Assembly (NCBI GenBank): GCA_005879255.1
Contig: VBKY01000397.1
Span: 1 to 5,117 of the forward strand
Direction: 5' to 3'
DNA length: 5,117 nucleotides
DNA from: Deltaproteobacteria bacterium
Lineage (GTDB): Bacteria; Desulfobacterota_B; Binatia; UBA9968
The position numbers and the translations under genes are program-made. A model generated the notes under the pieces. The model was not told the origin of the DNA and made no database searches. It worked only from the letters and a program-made list of their open reading frames with translations. This document shows, piece by piece, positions 4,687-5,117 of this stretch; the stretch's first letter is position 1; each line of letters begins with the position of its first letter.

Positions 4687-5117
4687 CTCACCGGCCTTAC
4701 AAACCTTTCCAGAGAATTAGGCGGTAAGTGGCTGGAGCTGCTCAAAGAAGCCGTTCAATTGCCCGTGTCGCGGTTCTCTACGATCCGACCGTTCCGGGCA
4801 GTGTACTTGAGGTGAAAGAGGTTCTTCCAGTCGCGGCGCATGAGCTAGGGTTAACTATTCAGCCTTGGGAGGTACGAGATGCGAACGGTTTCGAGAAGGT
4901 ATTCACTGCGTTGAATAAAGACCGCCCGGATGGACTCTACGTGCTCGGAGGCCCGCTAATGTTTGCTAACCAAAAACGGACCGTCGGCTTTGCGTTAAAG
5001 AGCCGGCTACCGTCGATGTCTAACCGCGCAGAATTTGTAGATGCCGGCGGGCTCATGTACTACGGGGCGGACCTCGTGGACAGCTATCGGCGCGTAGCCA
5101 CCTACGTGGACAGAATC
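4687..5117 (+). pseudogene. ABC_sub_bind-type substrate-binding protein, N-terminally truncated and frameshifted (runs off right edge)
   Basis: The sequence begins abruptly with LTGLTNLSRELGGKWLELLK and EAV, matching the middle of periplasmic solute-binding proteins of the ABC_sub_bind family (PF04392; relatives include TrpX-like proteins). Near 4760 one base is missing: the frame moves to RVAVLYDPTVPGSVLEVKEV and stays open for 119 codons to the window edge. It passes DGLYVLGGPLMFANQ, PSMSNRAEFVDAGGLMYYG and DSYRRVATYVDRI, a canonical C-terminal lobe. About 135 N-terminal residues, including the lipoprotein or signal peptide, are missing and replaced by the MFS remnant. Intact members have roughly 320 residues and deliver substrates, often poorly defined, to an ABC importer. 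The downstream permease and ATPase genes would lie outside the window. Confidence 0.9.

Noticed and set aside
4058..4720. A 220-residue plus-strand open frame taken as one intact gene
   Set aside because: Its middle third (about 4328-4480) is a frameshifted, Arg/Pro/Cys/Ser-rich translation of MFS sequence and its end reads through the ABC-protein junction. It also has no Shine-Dalgarno. It is a composite of a broken gene.
4384..4815. A 143-residue plus-strand open frame
   Set aside because: It joins a piece of MFS frame, a nonsense stretch antagonistic to the correct frame, and the first part of the ABC-protein remnant. Only its two ends carry real homology.
1..5117. CRISPR array, insertion-sequence ends, transposase, rRNA or integrase attachment site
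   Set aside because: I saw no regularly spaced repeats, no paired terminal inverted repeats, no transposase or integrase motifs and no rRNA sequence.

Overview
The window is a 5.1-kb mosaic of bacterial DNA. It holds three intact genes, one gene cut by the left edge, and the remains of four broken genes. The organism cannot be named with confidence. The ArnT/PMT-type glycosyltransferase remnant, the asnB-type amidotransferase and the ABC_sub_bind-type periplasmic protein suggest a Gram-negative environmental bacterium (inference). Base composition shifts visibly. The asnB block is moderate in GC and the left part is mixed. From about 4110 to 4690 the sequence is strongly GC-rich, which suggests a separate origin.

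Left block (1-758, minus strand): an XRE/Cro-type helix-turn-helix regulator (402-758) overlaps by ATGA a short ORF. That ORF starts with a RuvC-like motif but stops after 52 codons (247-405). Downstream in the same reading frame is an unrecognised gene with a good Shine-Dalgarno, which runs off the left edge (1-117). A good sigma-70-type promoter (877-905) reads into this block. It is followed by two overlapping, mutually exclusive hairpins in the leader. The end of the regulator gene also contains an almost perfect 17-bp inverted repeat.

Middle block (759-2033): a long intergenic region carries a weaker plus-strand promoter candidate and a long terminator-like hairpin (1125-1171). Next comes an unrecognised 149-residue protein with one C-terminal membrane segment (1228-1677, plus). 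It is followed by the decayed N-terminus of a PMT/ArnT-type membrane glycosyltransferase (1718-2033, minus), with one frameshift and in-frame stops.

Right block (2118-5117): a complete 634-residue asparagine synthase-type amidotransferase (minus, GTG start) lies upstream of the glycosyltransferase remnant in the same orientation. This looks like a leftover of a surface-polysaccharide or glycan-modification cluster. Beyond it, on the plus strand, lies an internal piece of an MFS transporter with two frameshifts and a premature stop. It joins directly to the middle and C-terminal part of an ABC_sub_bind-type substrate-binding protein, which carries its own frameshift and runs off the right edge.

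I did not find a convincing new biological system. The closest candidate is the regulator plus RuvC-like pair with its structured transcript. The clearest result is that several gene fragments were missed or misframed: the MFS, ABC and PMT remnants all show real homology across several frames.
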